The notes under the pieces: generated by a model
What the model saw: the letters and a program-made list of their open reading frames with translations, nothing else
Told to the model about the DNA's origin: nothing
Databases searched by the model: none
DNA from: Lepidostoma basale
Lineage: Eukaryota > Arthropoda > Insecta > Trichoptera > Lepidostomatidae
Direction of reading: 5' to 3'
Length of the DNA: 64,000 nt
Assembly: GCA_022606425.2 (NCBI GenBank)
Contig: JAHDVF020001519.1
Location: 310,001 to 374,000, forward strand
Position numbers and translations under genes: made by a program
Shown: one piece after another, positions 11,006 through 21,784 of the stretch
Layout: every line of letters starts with the position of its first letter
Numbering within the stretch: the stretch's first letter is position 1

Positions 11006-11115
11006 AAACTGTTAAATTAAAAAACTTTGTTTTTGTAATACAATTGTATTTTATTTTACGCGACAGCTGTTTCATCAACCTACCTTATCATCAGGTGTTA
11101 CAATAATATATCAAA
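11006..11115 (-). mobile_element. HH4-class element, one arm
   Basis: The minus-strand core is intact at CTGATGA, GAAA and CAGCTGTC, but stem II is weakened (TAAGG...GGTTGAT). The arm attccaattg-type spacer plus tattttattttac is shared by all HH4 copies. Confidence 0.8.
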
Positions 11116-11435
11116 TGTCAATTTTTTTAATCTTAATGGCTATTTGTTCCAATGTTAATTTGAATAATTTTATTGATATAATTTTGAAGTTCTACTTCCT
11201 GTTATTGTTTATCGTTTTATAATTTATTATGTTTCATCATTTTTGACTCTATACTATATGTAATTGTTCCTTCTAATTACTGTTTTATTATTATTATTAT
11301 TATTATATTTTTCACCATTAATATTTTCTCCTATAAATAGTAACTAACCGTTATTTTAATTAAATATTTATTGACAATTGAATAGTTTCAATAACAACTG
11401 ATTTGATTTCATTATTTGGTGCTTAGTTAAAGTAC

Positions 11436-11585
11436 TTTCATCATCATCATCGCCAGTGGCGTTACAGTCCAACATGGGGCCCGGCATTTTTCCGAATTTT
11501 TCGCCACTCTCCCGGTCCATCGCCTGCATCCTCCAGTTTGTAACGCCAATTGCCCCTAGATCCTCCTCCACACCATCCATCCATC
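11436..11585 (-). mobile_element. LINE K 3' end with GAT-repeat tail
   Basis: The minus strand reads MDGVEEDLGAIGVTNWRMQA, then MDRESGEKFGKM, resembling the LINE C-terminal pattern VxxDLxxxGVxxWRxxAxDR. A GATGATGATG tail follows. Confidence 0.65.
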
Positions 11586-11774
11586 CATCTCATAGGAACA
11601 CTGATTAAAATTGCTCACGCAAGATAAAATAACTCATGTAAGGGTCGTCGTTAAATAAATTGCTCAACTTGTAATAACTTGATAAACACATATAAACAAC
11701 ACTGAACTCTAATTCTTCAGGGACGAAGGGTGAATTTTATTTAAATTTATATAAAATATAACAATTTATTAACA

Positions 11775-12275
11775 ATGGTGTTCTACAACCGACCCTTATG
11801 TATGGAAGCGAAGCATGGAACTGGCAAAAGAAGGATGAAAGTTGAATAAATGCAGTAGAAATTTAGACGAATGTGTGGATACTCTGTGTACGATAGAGTG
11901 TCGAATGAAAATATAAGAAGTGAATGCGGTGCGAATGATGGTGTCATGAACAAAATAATGAAAGGATCATTAAGATGGCTTGGACATATGGAAAGAATGA
12001 ATGAAGAAAGAATGGTAAAAAAATTATATGTCAATGATGTAAATGGAATCAGAAATAGAGGAAGACCGAGGAAAACGTGGCACGATCAAATTAATCAAAT
12101 ATTGAATGTCGGCCATGTGAGGAGTCAGAGAAATCGACACGCATGCTTGACACGATGTATGAATGTTGAGGAAGCGAGAGAAATATGTCAGGAAAGAAAA
12201 ATGTGGCAATCCATTATTTCTGCCTACCCCTTCGGGGAGACGGCGTGATGGTTATTTAGTTAGTTAGTTAGTTTA
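11775..12275 (+). mobile_element. LINE T copy with (TTAG)n tail
   Basis: The best frame (11871-12248) reads MCGYSVYDRVSNENIRSEC, then MNKIMKGSLRWLGHMERMNE, RNRGRPRKTWHDQINQILN and CMNVEEAREICQ, ending YPFGETA. The upstream NGVLQPTLMYGSEAWNWQ part is in another frame. The tail is ttagttagttagttag after GGCGTGATGG. It is 5'-truncated. Confidence 0.92.
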
Positions 12276-12327
12276 AAATATATTTAAATTAAACACTAAG
12301 CTTCGTTACATAATTTAAAATAAACAT

Positions 12328-12470
12328 TTTCCCTTCCATTTCTCCACAAGGATAGGCAGAGAATATTGACTTACTATCCAGACAACGATTTCTCCACATT
12401 CATACAACGAGTCATACACCCACTTCGATTCTTCCAACTTCTAACATGCCAACTTTAAAATTTTGATTTT
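12328..12470 (-). mobile_element. LINE T 3' fragment
   Basis: It matches the T end from GGAGAAATGGAAG back through the CMNV.EA region. It is degraded and has no repeat tail. Confidence 0.7.
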
Positions 12471-12559
12471 GATTTGACATCATTTTTTTTTTTATTACAT
12501 AATTTTAATATGGTTTTTACAAAATATTTTCTGAACATCAAAAATCTGTATAATGAAAA

Positions 12560-12740
12560 AGAAAATTATGCAAAATGTCTTTATTATTATGTATTAAGTG
12601 TACTTCCAAGTGTGTTTATGTTCGACCGGTTTCGGCAGCTTGCTGCCATCTTCTGGTATGGATTTTGTGTAATTTTTTATTGTTTTCATTATTTAAAATG
12701 AACTTCTACCAAAAAATTTCAATTAAAAACATTAATTATT
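12560..12740 (-). mobile_element. HH3-class element, one arm
   Basis: It carries the core at 12620-12658. The distal arm (aaaatgaacttctacc) resembles the HH1 arm (aaaatgaacttccatc), which ties the two classes together. Confidence 0.75.
12620..12658 (-). ncRNA. hammerhead-like motif, HH3
   Basis: The minus strand reads CAGAAGA, U, stem II GGCAG/CUGCC with a CAAG loop, GAAA, CCGG, UC. The core differs from CUGANGA by U4 to A. Stem I is barely supported, with one pair next to the core. Confidence 0.55.
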
Positions 12741-13235
12741 TCAAAATTCTATGTTTGGCACTGGTTCTAAGAGACGAGATTTGGATTAAAGTATCTAGCC
12801 ACAGTATTAATGAAGGCTGGTTTCGAATAGCTGGGGTCGTAACAAAAATATTACCTAAGAGAGTGGGATGTTTTTAGTGCGATATATTGACCAAAATACC
12901 CCACGCTTAACTGTTTTAATTAATGATTTTAGTTGGGGTCTATTTATTTACCCTTGTGAAGATATAGAATCTTGAGTATAAATGTAGAGTAATATCAAAA
13001 TTTGTTTGTGATATCAGTGAAGCGGAAAATACATATAATGGCTACCAGATATCTAAGCTTTCTTCATTTCAAAACATAAAATTTAATGTTTCTTACCTTA
13101 TAGGAATTCACCATCGGAAATTGGATAAGTACTAGAAGATAAAACATTTTCAGTATACATAAATAAACGATGTTTAAAATTTTCATATTTAAGGTAAATT
13201 TATCAATTCTGGCCATCGAACAATTCAAATGATAA
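12741..13235. other. AT-rich stretch, nothing recognised
   Basis: No frame or repeat with support. Confidence 0.35.
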
Positions 13236-13239
13236 AGAG

Positions 13240-13667
13240 TCTGTAATATATAGAGTCCTCACAAGGCTCGCCTCCATTATATTAGAGAGGTTTCGGAAAA
13301 AAACTTCTGAGGTATCATCTCTACATGGGGGAATATGGTGTATAGCTATCCATGGCTCTATTCCACGGCATTAATTTTTGGAATGCTTGGACCAACTATC
13401 GGCAGTTTCGAAGAGATTGGCATCTCATAAGCCATTTCCTTAGATTACTCAGGAGATATTTCGAGAACTCGGCCGTAGTGGAGGGTGTTCGGCTTTTTGT
13501 CCCTGATAGATATCACCGACAGCGACAGTATAGATTGTTTTACTTACCGGCCGCCAGAACCAATCTGCCTCTGGTGACACCGGTAGGAAGAACAATTATC
13601 TGCTAACTGCGGTCTCCTCAGAGATCGAAGTCTTTCATATTAGTAAAAGTACGTTCGAAAGACATAG
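13240..13667 (+). mobile_element. LINE A 3' fragment without tail
   Basis: It matches codons from the SPHEARYS region to SESTFRR (for example RLFVPDRYHRQRQYRLFY, TNLPLVTPVGR). It stops abruptly where an inverted A fragment begins. Confidence 0.88.
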
Positions 13668-13912
13668 CTACCATATTCCCTCATGCAGAGATACCTCAGA
13701 ATTTTTTTCTGAACCCTCTCCAGCATAACGGAATATCTCGTCTCACGAGGACTCCATATCACAGAACCACTTTCGAATCTGTTCCGAACCAATGAGTCGT
13801 ATAGAAATCTGAGCACATGGGGTTCTCTGAAAACTCTTCCGGTCCGGACAATGAAGCCCAACATCCTTAGTGCATTGCCAAAAATCCTCTCGATTTGTGC
13901 ACGAGTCATAAG
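13668..13912 (-). mobile_element. LINE A internal fragment, inverted
   Basis: The minus strand reads MTRAQIERIFGNALRMLGFI, VRTGRVFREPHVLRFLYDSL, SGSVIWSPRETRYSVMLE and MREYGSY. It is fused back to back with the preceding plus-strand fragment, and their sequence content partly overlaps. Confidence 0.88.
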
Positions 13913-13964
13913 ATTATCTTAATAAACAAATTATTTACGATGAATATAATAAATTATCCATCAG

Positions 13965-14011
13965 ACCGTCCTCCCTAAAGGGTGGGCAGAATAAATGAAC
14001 CGCCACACTGT
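13965..14011 (-). mobile_element. LINE T 3' tip
   Basis: Only about 45 bases of the T terminus (CGGTTCATTTATTCTGCCCA in minus) are present, directly abutting the tail of the next T copy. Confidence 0.6.
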
Positions 14012-14150
14012 TAACTAACTAGCCATCAAGCCGTTTCCTCAAAAAGGTAGGCAAAAAATTGACTATTTCCTGACATACTTGCTTCTTCAAACATCCATAA
14101 ATCGTGTCATGCACGAACTCGATTTCTCCAGCTCCTCACGAAAAAGAAAT
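14012..14150 (-). mobile_element. LINE T 3' fragment with short tail
   Basis: taactaactagcc begins the minus-strand copy. Codons of the CMNV/EEA and RRACMT region are recognisable but mutated. Confidence 0.75.
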
Positions 14151-14221
14151 GTTTTCGCAAATCCATTAGAAATACACAATTAAAGTATTTTTTTGCTTTC
14201 AGCTCTGAAAATACGAAAACG

Positions 14222-14440
14222 AAACGTCGAGAGATTGTCAAGGAGATTTCACGCTAATCCTAGATTTCCTTGAAGAATCTGTTCGCGTTGATTATGCCAC
14301 GTTTTCCTCCGTAATCCTTGATCCCTGGCACGTACGTTTCGTAAACATTCTTGACCAGCCTTTTATCTGGCATGCCTACGTGACCAAACCATCTCGAGTC
14401 TGCGAGCGACGCCGACATGGTGTTCTCTATCCCGCTTTCT
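14222..14440 (-). mobile_element. LINE fragment related to T
   Basis: The minus strand reads MSASLADSRWFGHVGMPDKR, then LVKNVYETYVPGIKDYGGKR, which parallels the T GHMERM...KKVYVNDVNG...GRPRKTW segment but is clearly a different family. Confidence 0.65.
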
Positions 14441-14584
14441 CATATAATAATTACTCTTTCGTGCAATATTTAACATTGACAGAACAATTTGCCGGTAAAA
14501 TGTAGCGTAGCTTCTTACATTTCATATACAGGCTGATTCGAAAATGAAAATATTACTCATTTTACATAATTACTGTCCCAGTTT

Positions 14585-14666
14585 ATTATTACTTAAACAA
14601 TGATGTTTAACTCGTCATTAAAATTAATACGAATGAAAACGTCTATTTTCTAGATATTTTATTATG
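14585..14666. mobile_element. HH6-class element, left end only
   Basis: aacaatgatgtttaactc, then aatacgaatgaaaacgtct and a tctaga step match other HH6 left ends. It is cut by HH4 at 14667. Confidence 0.7.
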
Positions 14667-14830
14667 TGGTCCATTGTTTTGGCCGAAACGCTATGATACT
14701 TCAACATTTTAAACTGTTAAATTTAAAAAAATCTTTGTTTTTTATATTATCACAATTGTGTTTTTTATTTTTCGCGACAGCTGATTCGTCAACCTATGTT
14801 GACATCACCAGGTGTATCAATTGTTATAGC
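14667..14830 (-). mobile_element. HH4-class element, one arm
   Basis: It starts with the HH4 end (ccattgttttggccgaaac). The minus core reads CTGGTGA, T, GTCAAC/GTTGAC, GAAT, CAGCTGTC, so A6 and one A of GAAA are altered. Confidence 0.8.
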
Positions 14831-14894
14831 AAATTAATAATTATAAAATTTTGTGTAGACTTAGAGTCTGATATTCTATCACATATTTATTGTT

Positions 14895-15110
14895 TCTTGA
14901 ACAATGATGTTAAACTCCATATAAAATTATTAATATGTATAAAAAAACGACAGTTTTTAATGAGTCTTATTATAATATTTATTTATGACATGTTTCGCCC
15001 CTCTAAGGCATTATCAAATGTCATTTCATAATGTCTTAGAAGAGCGAAACATGCCATACATGAATATTATAATAAAACTCCTTAAAAAATATCACATATT
15101 TTGAAGATAA
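14895..15110. mobile_element. HH6-class foldback element, two arms
   Basis: It begins ttgtttcttgaacaatgatg. Two inverted cores face each other around 15022 (left on minus, right on plus, the latter with CATGCC replacing CATGTC). Confidence 0.8.
14981..15022 (-). ncRNA. hammerhead-like motif, HH6, with U3/A8
   Basis: The minus strand reads UUGAUAA, U, stem II GCCUU/GGGGC, GAAA, CAUG, UC. Relative to CUGANGA, position 3 is U and position 8 is A. Stem I is short (AU/AU). Confidence 0.5.
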
Positions 15111-15117
15111 TATCTAG

Positions 15118-15265
15118 TGATTTATTGTTCCTTGAATAATGATGTAAAACTCCATATTAAATATTAAATACGAATGAAAACGTCTGTTTTCTAGAAGTTT
15201 TATCAAAATGTATGGCAATGATATATTTCATCTGTCTATGGCATTATCAAACGTTTGAAACTAAA
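15118..15265 (-). mobile_element. HH6-class element, one arm
   Basis: The core reads UUGAUAA (15244-15250 on minus), U, GCCAU...AGAU, GAAA, then UAUAUC. The end cttgaataatgatgtaaaac is typical of HH6. Confidence 0.75.
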
Positions 15266-15642
15266 TTAACCAAAAGATATTCAAAATTCTCTAGAAGAGG
15301 TGTTAAAATAACGTTAAATTATATATTTATGTAAAATATTAAGGGACCCTCAAAATTCTGCATGTTTTGATGTATCAAAATATGTCTTACGCTCTGTTGA
15401 AATATAAAATAATTAAATCAACAAGAAGTGAGATAACTCTTGCGTACAAAAATTGGATGAAGTTAAAAAAACATGTTTTTCGAAACCTTTTCTTGAATGA
15501 TGTTTACCATAAGCTCCTTTATGTAAATGTAGACCACTGAGATGTTAAAGTTTATTGTAAATATTATCTTGAGACGATGATACTTAATTGATTATCTTAT
15601 CCAAATATAAAATATTGAGAATGTAAATATCATAATGTTTTT
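15266..15642. other. AT-rich stretch, nothing recognised
   Basis: No frame or repeat match. Confidence 0.35.
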
Positions 15643-15705
15643 CCATAATCCAATGATTTCACTAAAATCTCTTGATGGAAATTCATTTCAAATAATAATT
15701 TAATA
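15643..15705. mobile_element. HH1 element, left part, interrupted by HH4
   Basis: The left end of HH1 (aaatctcttgatggaaattc then aaataataatttaata). It resumes near 15930. Confidence 0.8.
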
Positions 15706-15929
15706 ACTGTTAATGAAAAAACTTTGTTTTTATATCACAATTGTATTTTATTTTACCACAGCTGTTTCATCAACCAATGTTGGCATCATCAGGTGTTACA
15801 ATGATGTCAAAATTGGTCTATGAAACAGCTGTCGTAAAATAAAATACAATTGTGATATAAAAATAAAGTTGTTTAATTAACAGTTATAAAATGTTAAAGT
15901 ATCATTGTGTTTCGGCCAAAACAATGGAC
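15706..15929. mobile_element. HH4-class foldback inside HH1
   Basis: Two arms each carry the acaattgtattttatttta-type flank and a hammerhead-like core. The left (minus) has CTGATGA, T, GCCAAC/GTTGAT, GAAA but GTG in place of GTC. The right (plus) ends GAAACAGCTGTC but lacks CTGATGA. It is flanked by near-identical aaataataatt-type direct repeats, consistent with a target duplication in the HH1 host. Confidence 0.82.
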
Positions 15930-16147
15930 TATTTAAATAATAATTAAATAAAACAATGTTTTTTTTATATTATTTCCACTTTTGTCTTTATTTCGACAGC
16001 AACCGGTTTCTCCAGGCTCGCTGGCATCGACAGACTGGTGACACTGTTATAAATTTTATTATATTACTGTTTATCACAGTGTTATCAGTCTGTCGATGCA
16101 AGCGAACGTGACGAAACCGGTCGCTGTTGAAATAAATACAAAAGTGG
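15930..16147. mobile_element. HH1 element, right part, two cores
   Basis: caaccggtttctccaggctc and, inverted, gacgaaaccggtcgctgttg mark two opposed cores. It is cut at the T copy starting 16148. Confidence 0.85.
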
Positions 16148-16530
16148 AACTAACTAACTAAATTACTAACCATCACGCCATCTCCCCGGAGGGGTAGGTA
16201 GAAAGAATGGAACCCCACACTGTTCTGTCCTGACATACTTCTCTCGCTTCCTCTACATGCATACACCTTGTCATGCACGCACGTAGATTTCGCCGACTCC
16301 TCACGTGACCAACATAAAATATTTTATTTATTTGATCTTGCACGTTTTCCTCGGCCTTCCTATATGTCTAGCTCCGTTCACGCCGTTTACATATACCTTC
16401 TTCACCTTTCTGTATTCACTCATTCTTTCCATGTGTCTAAACCATCTTTCATTATTTTGTTCATAACACTTTCTTTCGCACCACATTCACTTCTTATACT
16501 TGCATTTGACACTCTATCATATAAATAGTT
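16148..16530 (-). mobile_element. LINE T copy
   Basis: The tail actaactaacta is followed on minus by the T end. Codons for GRPRKT, the WxxQIK region and RVSNA..RSECGA-type sequence are present but frameshifted. 5'-truncated. Confidence 0.85.
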
Positions 16531-16929
16531 AAATATCATTATTTTATATGAATTATTACTTACGTTATACCATGATTTACGTACGTGTATCTAAATGGAC
16601 CTTGTTGTATGATTAAGAAAAAAAGACTGAACCAATTTTAGAAAACCAATTACATTGTGTGTACTCCATGGATCTCTAGTGAGATAGAAAGACAGTTACC
16701 AACTCTCATTGGGATGTTGACTTTTTTGGACTGTCTTTGTGCCTTTCTTAGTTAATTTAAGTAAACAAAACCCTTTGCCCTTTGCTCTCCCGTTGGTCTA
16801 CTAACGAGTACAAAGGACCAAATTAGGTTGGATGTAATATTTTTTTTGTAAACTTTATACTCATATTTTTAAATTAATTTTATAACTTGTGTAGTAATGT
16901 TATAACGTCTACAATAATAACATCATTAA
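16531..16929. other. unassigned stretch
   Basis: A region (ctttgccctttgctctcccg, 16766-16800) is richer in GC than its surroundings. Nothing is recognised in it. Confidence 0.3.
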
Positions 16930-17368
16930 TCTTCTTGTCGACAAATACTGGATCTTACCCATTGCGGATAAATTATTTTTTTATAAGCATTATTTGTTTC
17001 TCAATAGAGACGAAGATGTAAATTGTTTTTAATCGAGTAATCTAGTACTGTATGATTTGCAAAGCCTTTCACAGTGCATTAATAAAGATTTTCTGCTTAA
17101 TGCTTCCCAATCTTAATAGATGACGTTAGTGTAGAGTGAACTAAAAATGTAAAGATAGGCGCAGCATCCTATCATATATACAACTTCCAAAAAAAAAAAT
17201 TGTCAGCCGTGTGGCCGTAAGAAAGGCGGAATGGGGATGTTGTTAAACATAAAGCGATCGCTCAACCCAACCAATGACAGGTCATAAGTCCTTTAAGCGC
17301 CTCGGCCACGATATTCTGTTCCCAGAAAACAATTTACATCTTCGTCTCTATTGAGATACAATTAATAA
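16930..17368. repeat. repeat X, copy 2, split by inverted sequence
   Basis: 16930-16985 and 17195-17368 align with the two halves of copy 1. Between them, 17015-17042 is the reverse complement of 17333-17360 (acaatttacatcttcgtctc), so part of X is present in inverted orientation inside the copy. Confidence 0.65.
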
Positions 17369-17764
17369 TTGATCTTCTTATTCTTTTAGCTCATCTTCTA
17401 TCAGAGGTTGGACAACGTCATGGGCTCTAAGCAGGGATATTGTGCTGCAACTGAACCATTCTTGAAGATTTTTTCTCCAAGATTTTCCTCTTCTTCAATA
17501 TGAAATGCTGCAACTGATTGTCCAAGGTAAAATTAATGGCAAAATAACATTATTAATGAAAAACAATTTAAACATAAAATGGTTATACTCGCACATCAAT
17601 TCATCTGATGTCTGACATGGCCGACCTTTAAATTAATTTGATCCTGTCAACTTTTGTTCGGTCGTTATTTACTTCGTTCTCCATTCACATTGTTAACATT
17701 TGCAAACATTTACATTTCTTATAGGATAACTGGAATTTTTTTTAAAGTTGATTTACGTTTTGCC

Positions 17765-18035
17765 TTACTACTTCTTCATCTTCTTCCTTTTTTTAGACCA
17801 ATGTGGTCTGTTTTCCAGAGTGTTGCTCCTCCTATGAGGTAAATTCCCAGCTGTCCTTCTATCTTTTAGTTGAGGTTGATTATACAATGCAATATAGGGG
17901 AGTCTGCTGGGATCGATTCTTTGAACATGACCGTACCAGTCCCTTTTTCGCTGTCTGCTCCATCTTATAATATCCTCAACCTCACATATCTCTCTTATTC
18001 TGGTGTTCCTCAGGCGATTTCTCTTTTTTTTTTTA
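17765..18035 (-). mobile_element. LINE I 3' fragment
   Basis: The minus strand reads RLRNTRIREICEVEDIIRWS, then RQRKRDWYGHVQRIDPSRLP, continuing out of frame to GRPPK-like remnants and a GAAGAAG end. It belongs with 29160 and 56125. Confidence 0.85.
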
Positions 18036-18424
18036 ATCTTGATTTCCTTCAATTGATTTCCTTCAATTCCCCCTTAAAAAGGAAATATCAAAATTCAATT
18101 TTTATTCTAAGGGAATATTGGAATTTAAAAAATAATAATCACATTCGATATTAAGATATTTATCGCGATACAAGAGTAATGTCAAAATAAAATTTGAATT
18201 TCTTAGAATATTAATTTGAATATTGGGTAGTTTCGGAGATCAATATAGTCTTAATTTATAGTCATGACATCATCAACATGATATTATCGATTGCATTGAA
18301 TATGCTGCAACGGTATAAAAATGCAAATACGAGTAGAATTTCAAAACAAGAATATGTCATAAATTCAGCGATTATTCTATATCCGCTAATGTTCGAAAAT
18401 GTTCAAAAAATAATTCAGAGATAT

Positions 18425-18890
18425 TTATAAATCAGGGAGTTTGGTAGCTATCCGTGGCTTTATCCCATCGCAATTCTCTTGGGCATGCTGGGTACCAATA
18501 GTCTACAGATTAAGACGGATGGGATCACATTTACCCATTTCTTTAGACTAATCAGGGGATTCTTTGAGAATTCATTTATCTTGGAGGGTATCCATCTTTA
18601 TATTCCTAATGGTTATCTTTGACAGCGACAGCACAGACTGTTTTATCTCCCAACATGCAGAACCAACCTGCTTTTGGTGAAACCGGTCGGAAGAGCAATC
18701 AAACTGCTGAACATAATCGCTTTGCAGATCGACTTCTTTCATATAAGTGAAAGTACGTTAACTTTAGATATAAACTTGTATTCCTACAGTCGAACTATCT
18801 CTGATGGGTTCCTGGTATTTTATATTATATTTAACTTGTTATCAATATATGCCTAAAACTTTATTTTTTTTAGAAAATAAACATACTTTT
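18425..18890 (+). mobile_element. LINE A 3' fragment
   Basis: It reads FGSYPWLYPIAILLGMLGTN in one frame, then broken codons to VKPVGRAIKLLNIIALQIDF. The 3' UTR is recognisable to about 18890. No TGATT tail is retained. Confidence 0.85.
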
Positions 18891-19044
18891 GAGACATGGT
18901 TATATTCAAAATTTTATAATAATGTTTTGTAAGTTAAACTTTTTTGATCATTATGAAGAGATGTCGTTTAAAGAGGAAAACTTGACTTTTAATAATTAAA
19001 TATTTTTAAAAATTCATTTCTTACTGTGATAAGTATTTTTCTTA

Positions 19045-19338
19045 CTATAGGTCTTGCGATCTGTTTATGCAGGATATTAAATTTCTTTCTGTGACAAAGA
19101 CGATCATCCTTTTCTCCATACCTTTGGTGGTCGTCCTGGTGGTCGACAGCCCTCTGGAGTCTCATGCATCTTGATCTTAGGAATCCTCGCTGGATTCTCT
19201 CGATGTGATGCCTCCAGAATCGTATTCTCTTCTACTCCATCTCACTATGTCATCAATTTTTCAGGATTTGCTAATTTCTTTTATGGGTATCCTATCTCTA
19301 AGGGTTCTCCCCACGATAGATCCCAATGTTTTTAAAAG
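19045..19338 (-). mobile_element. LINE I 3' fragment
   Basis: It matches the 29230-29540 copy on the opposite strand (gtggtcgtcctggtggtcga, ctctaagggttctccccac) with many frameshifts. Confidence 0.75.
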
Positions 19339-19607
19339 ATATAATTATTTTAATTCTCAAACTTGAGCACGAGTTTAAATTGGTTCTACAGACACGTGTA
19401 TACGAGTATACACGGGTTGGTAGAAATAACGTCATGTATATTTTGGAGGGAATAATAACTTAAGAAGAAATACAAGGACTGAATAAACAAATTCTGAGAT
19501 TCGTACTTATAATTTTCTTGGTATCATATTACTGAATTTTCAAATGATTCTAAAAGACATCTTAAACATTACAGTTGAAACGCGTTACTCCTACAAAGTA
19601 TAAAAAA

Positions 19608-19806
19608 TTAAATGATGTTTTTTTAACTACTTCTACTTTTGTCTTTATTTCGACAGCGACCGGTTTCGCCAGGCTCGCTGGCATCGACAGACTGGTTTGG
19701 TGTACCCAGTCTATCAATTCCAGTAAAAACTACGTTTTATTTAATTGTTTTTTAAAATGAACTTCCATCAAGAGATTTCAGAAATATCTTTTGTTTTCAT
19801 ATAATA
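19608..19806. mobile_element. HH1-class foldback with central deletion
   Basis: The left arm has the complete core sequence. The right side is the inverted distal arm (atgaacttccatcaagagat), but the second core is largely deleted. Confidence 0.8.
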
Positions 19807-19879
19807 AAATTCTATAAAACGTACGTTTTCCTCTTTTATTCGCTCTCTATTACGCTCATTTGAAGCTTTAGTTATTTAT

Positions 19880-20077
19880 TGATTAAATAGTAAAAAAAAA
19901 TAATTAAAAAATTGTGATTTCACTTTTAACCTTATTTTTTTGTACATGTTTCGAAAGCTAAACCAGCCACCAGGAGAACCACCGGGATAATGATATAAAC
20001 ACGTCGAAGAAAATATACTCAAATGTGGAAAAAACAGAGTTAAATTCATAAAAAAACGTCATTATGAAATTTGTTTC
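19880..20077 (-). mobile_element. HH7-class element, degraded
   Basis: gtacatgtttcgaaagc and ccgggataatgatata align with HH7 at 42530. The core is eroded. D is inserted at its edge. Confidence 0.5.
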
Positions 20078-20460
20078 TTCTTAAAGTGCCCTATCAGGTG
20101 CCCCCGACGTTGGCGATCACTCTGGTAAACTCCTCCCTATCCTGCGCTGTCCGGAACAGCTCCTCCACAGTTCCGATTCCCGTCCACTCCCTCACATTGC
20201 GCAGCCAGGACATCTGCCTTCTCCCTGCCCCCCTGCGGCCCTCTATTTTTCCCTTCAATATTAGATGCAGCAGGCGATACTTCTCTCCTCGCAGAACGTG
20301 ACCCAGATATGCAATCTTGCGGACTTTGATTAATGTCAGCAGCTCTCTATTTACTCCTGCACGATTTAGGACTTCTGTGTTCATCACTCTGTCTGTCCAT
20401 GGGATCCTGAACATTCTTCGGTGAAGCCACATTTCAAATGCCTCTAACCGGTTCTTTTCA
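20078..20460 (-). mobile_element. LINE D 3' end with open frame
   Basis: The minus strand reads KNRLEAFEMWLHRRMFRIPW, VNRELLTLIKVRKIAYLGHV, LRGEKYRLLHLILKGKIEGR and WLRNVREWTGIGTVEELFRT, ending RVIANVGGT. This is the region after the RT domain of an RTE-like LINE. About 120 codons remain open, so this is a fairly young but 5'-truncated copy. Confidence 0.9.
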
Positions 20461-20607
20461 AATTTGTTTAACGTGACGTAAACAAGTGTTAACGCCTTTT
20501 ATCAAATAATAAATAGTACTGTAATATTACTAGGAGATTATTCAATTTACATAAATGATATTATATATCATCTGTCCAAGTGAAATCGGTATAAACTCTT
20601 TTTCTTA

Positions 20608-20857
20608 AACTAACTAACTAACCGTCACGCCGTCTTCCCGAAGAAGTAGGCAGTAATAATGTACTGACACACTTATTTTCCAGACATACTTATCTCGATT
20701 CCTTAACATTCATACATCGTGTAATTTACGAATGTCGGTTTCTCCGACTTCTCACGTGGCCGACATTCAATATTTGATTTATTTGATCATGCCATGTTTT
20801 CCTCGGTCATCCTCTATTACTAGTTCCATTTACATTTTTACCATTATTTCTTCATTA
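20608..20857 (-). mobile_element. LINE T copy, 3' part
   Basis: The tail aactaactaact, then the T end. It is interrupted by a 306-bp insertion and resumes at 21164. Confidence 0.88.
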
Positions 20858-21163
20858 AGTTTTCTCTCCCATCCCACACTATGTCAGAATTTTATAATAG
20901 GCCATAAAATCATGTACCATATTTTGCTTAGTTTTTTTAGATTGGGACATAGAAGTGGATTGAAATTAAACTGGATTAAATGTGACCTAGATACCCTTTT
21001 GTCTTTCGCTTGTTTTTTTCTGGAATGGTGTATTATTCATCTAATGTAAGTCCTGCGTGGATGGGGGGCGAGCCTAGGGATTGTTTGAGCGAAGCTGACG
21101 AAGGGGCGCCGCTGCGTCCTATAACAGTTTCGGGTAAGCGGCGGGTAACCTTCTATGTCTTCT
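20858..21163. mobile_element. unidentified 306-bp insertion with 12-bp target duplication
   Basis: ATTTCTTCATTA occurs at 20846-20857 and 21164-21175. Removing the insert plus one copy restores T sequence. The insert is AT-rich on its left and GC-rich on its right (cgaagctgacgaaggggcgc). It lacks terminal inverted repeats, poly-A and tRNA-like boxes. Confidence 0.8.
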
Positions 21164-21262
21164 ATTTCTTCATTATTTTTTCCATGGGTCCAAACCATCT
21201 TGATGTTCCTTTCATAACACTTTCATTCGCACTGCATTTACTTCTTATATTTTTATTCTGAG
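21164..21262 (-). mobile_element. LINE T copy, 5' part
   Basis: It continues the copy at 20608 through codons of KGTSRWFGPME and NKKYK-type sequence, then stops. Confidence 0.85.
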
Positions 21263-21784
21263 GATAGCGGTCACCTCTGAAATATGTTGTTATTTTTATT
21301 TTATAAAAATATTTAATAAATTAAAACATAATCAGCGTTTTTTTTTAGTTTTAAGGTTTTTAAACACCTGTATATAGAGGGCACATTTTTTTTTGCAAGT
21401 ACATAGGCTGCTATATCCGCTACAGGGTAGTTGCAAGGAATGGAACCGCGATAATGACCCACTTTCTCAGTACTTCACGCTTCAAGAGAATGTTCACTTT
21501 TGAATCCCCCCTCTACAGGGTGGGTGTGCTGGAGTGCCGAACACTCAACTTTCACATTCCGTGTAGTGTCTTTGCATTTGTTAAATAAAAATACGAAAAA
21601 TTTGAAACATAAGGGTCCTAGCGTATCTCGACCTTAGTACTTAACTTTTGAGATAATAAACAGCTTATTTTATCTAACCAACTCCATCTTAAGGGGCAGG
21701 CAGAAATAATGGACTTCATTTATTCATTTATTCATTTTAAACATATCTTAAAGGATTAAAGAAATTTTTTTCCAATGCACTAAA
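21263..21784. other. unassigned stretch
   Basis: 21395-21580 looks code-like on minus (HPVEGGFKSEHSLEA, then PFLATTL in another frame), perhaps a LINE end. I could not assign it. Confidence 0.3.

Noticed and set aside
13240..13912. Twin-priming inversion of LINE A
   Set aside because: In twin priming the inverted 5' part precedes a sense 3' part that ends in the tail. On either strand the order here is wrong, and there is no tail.
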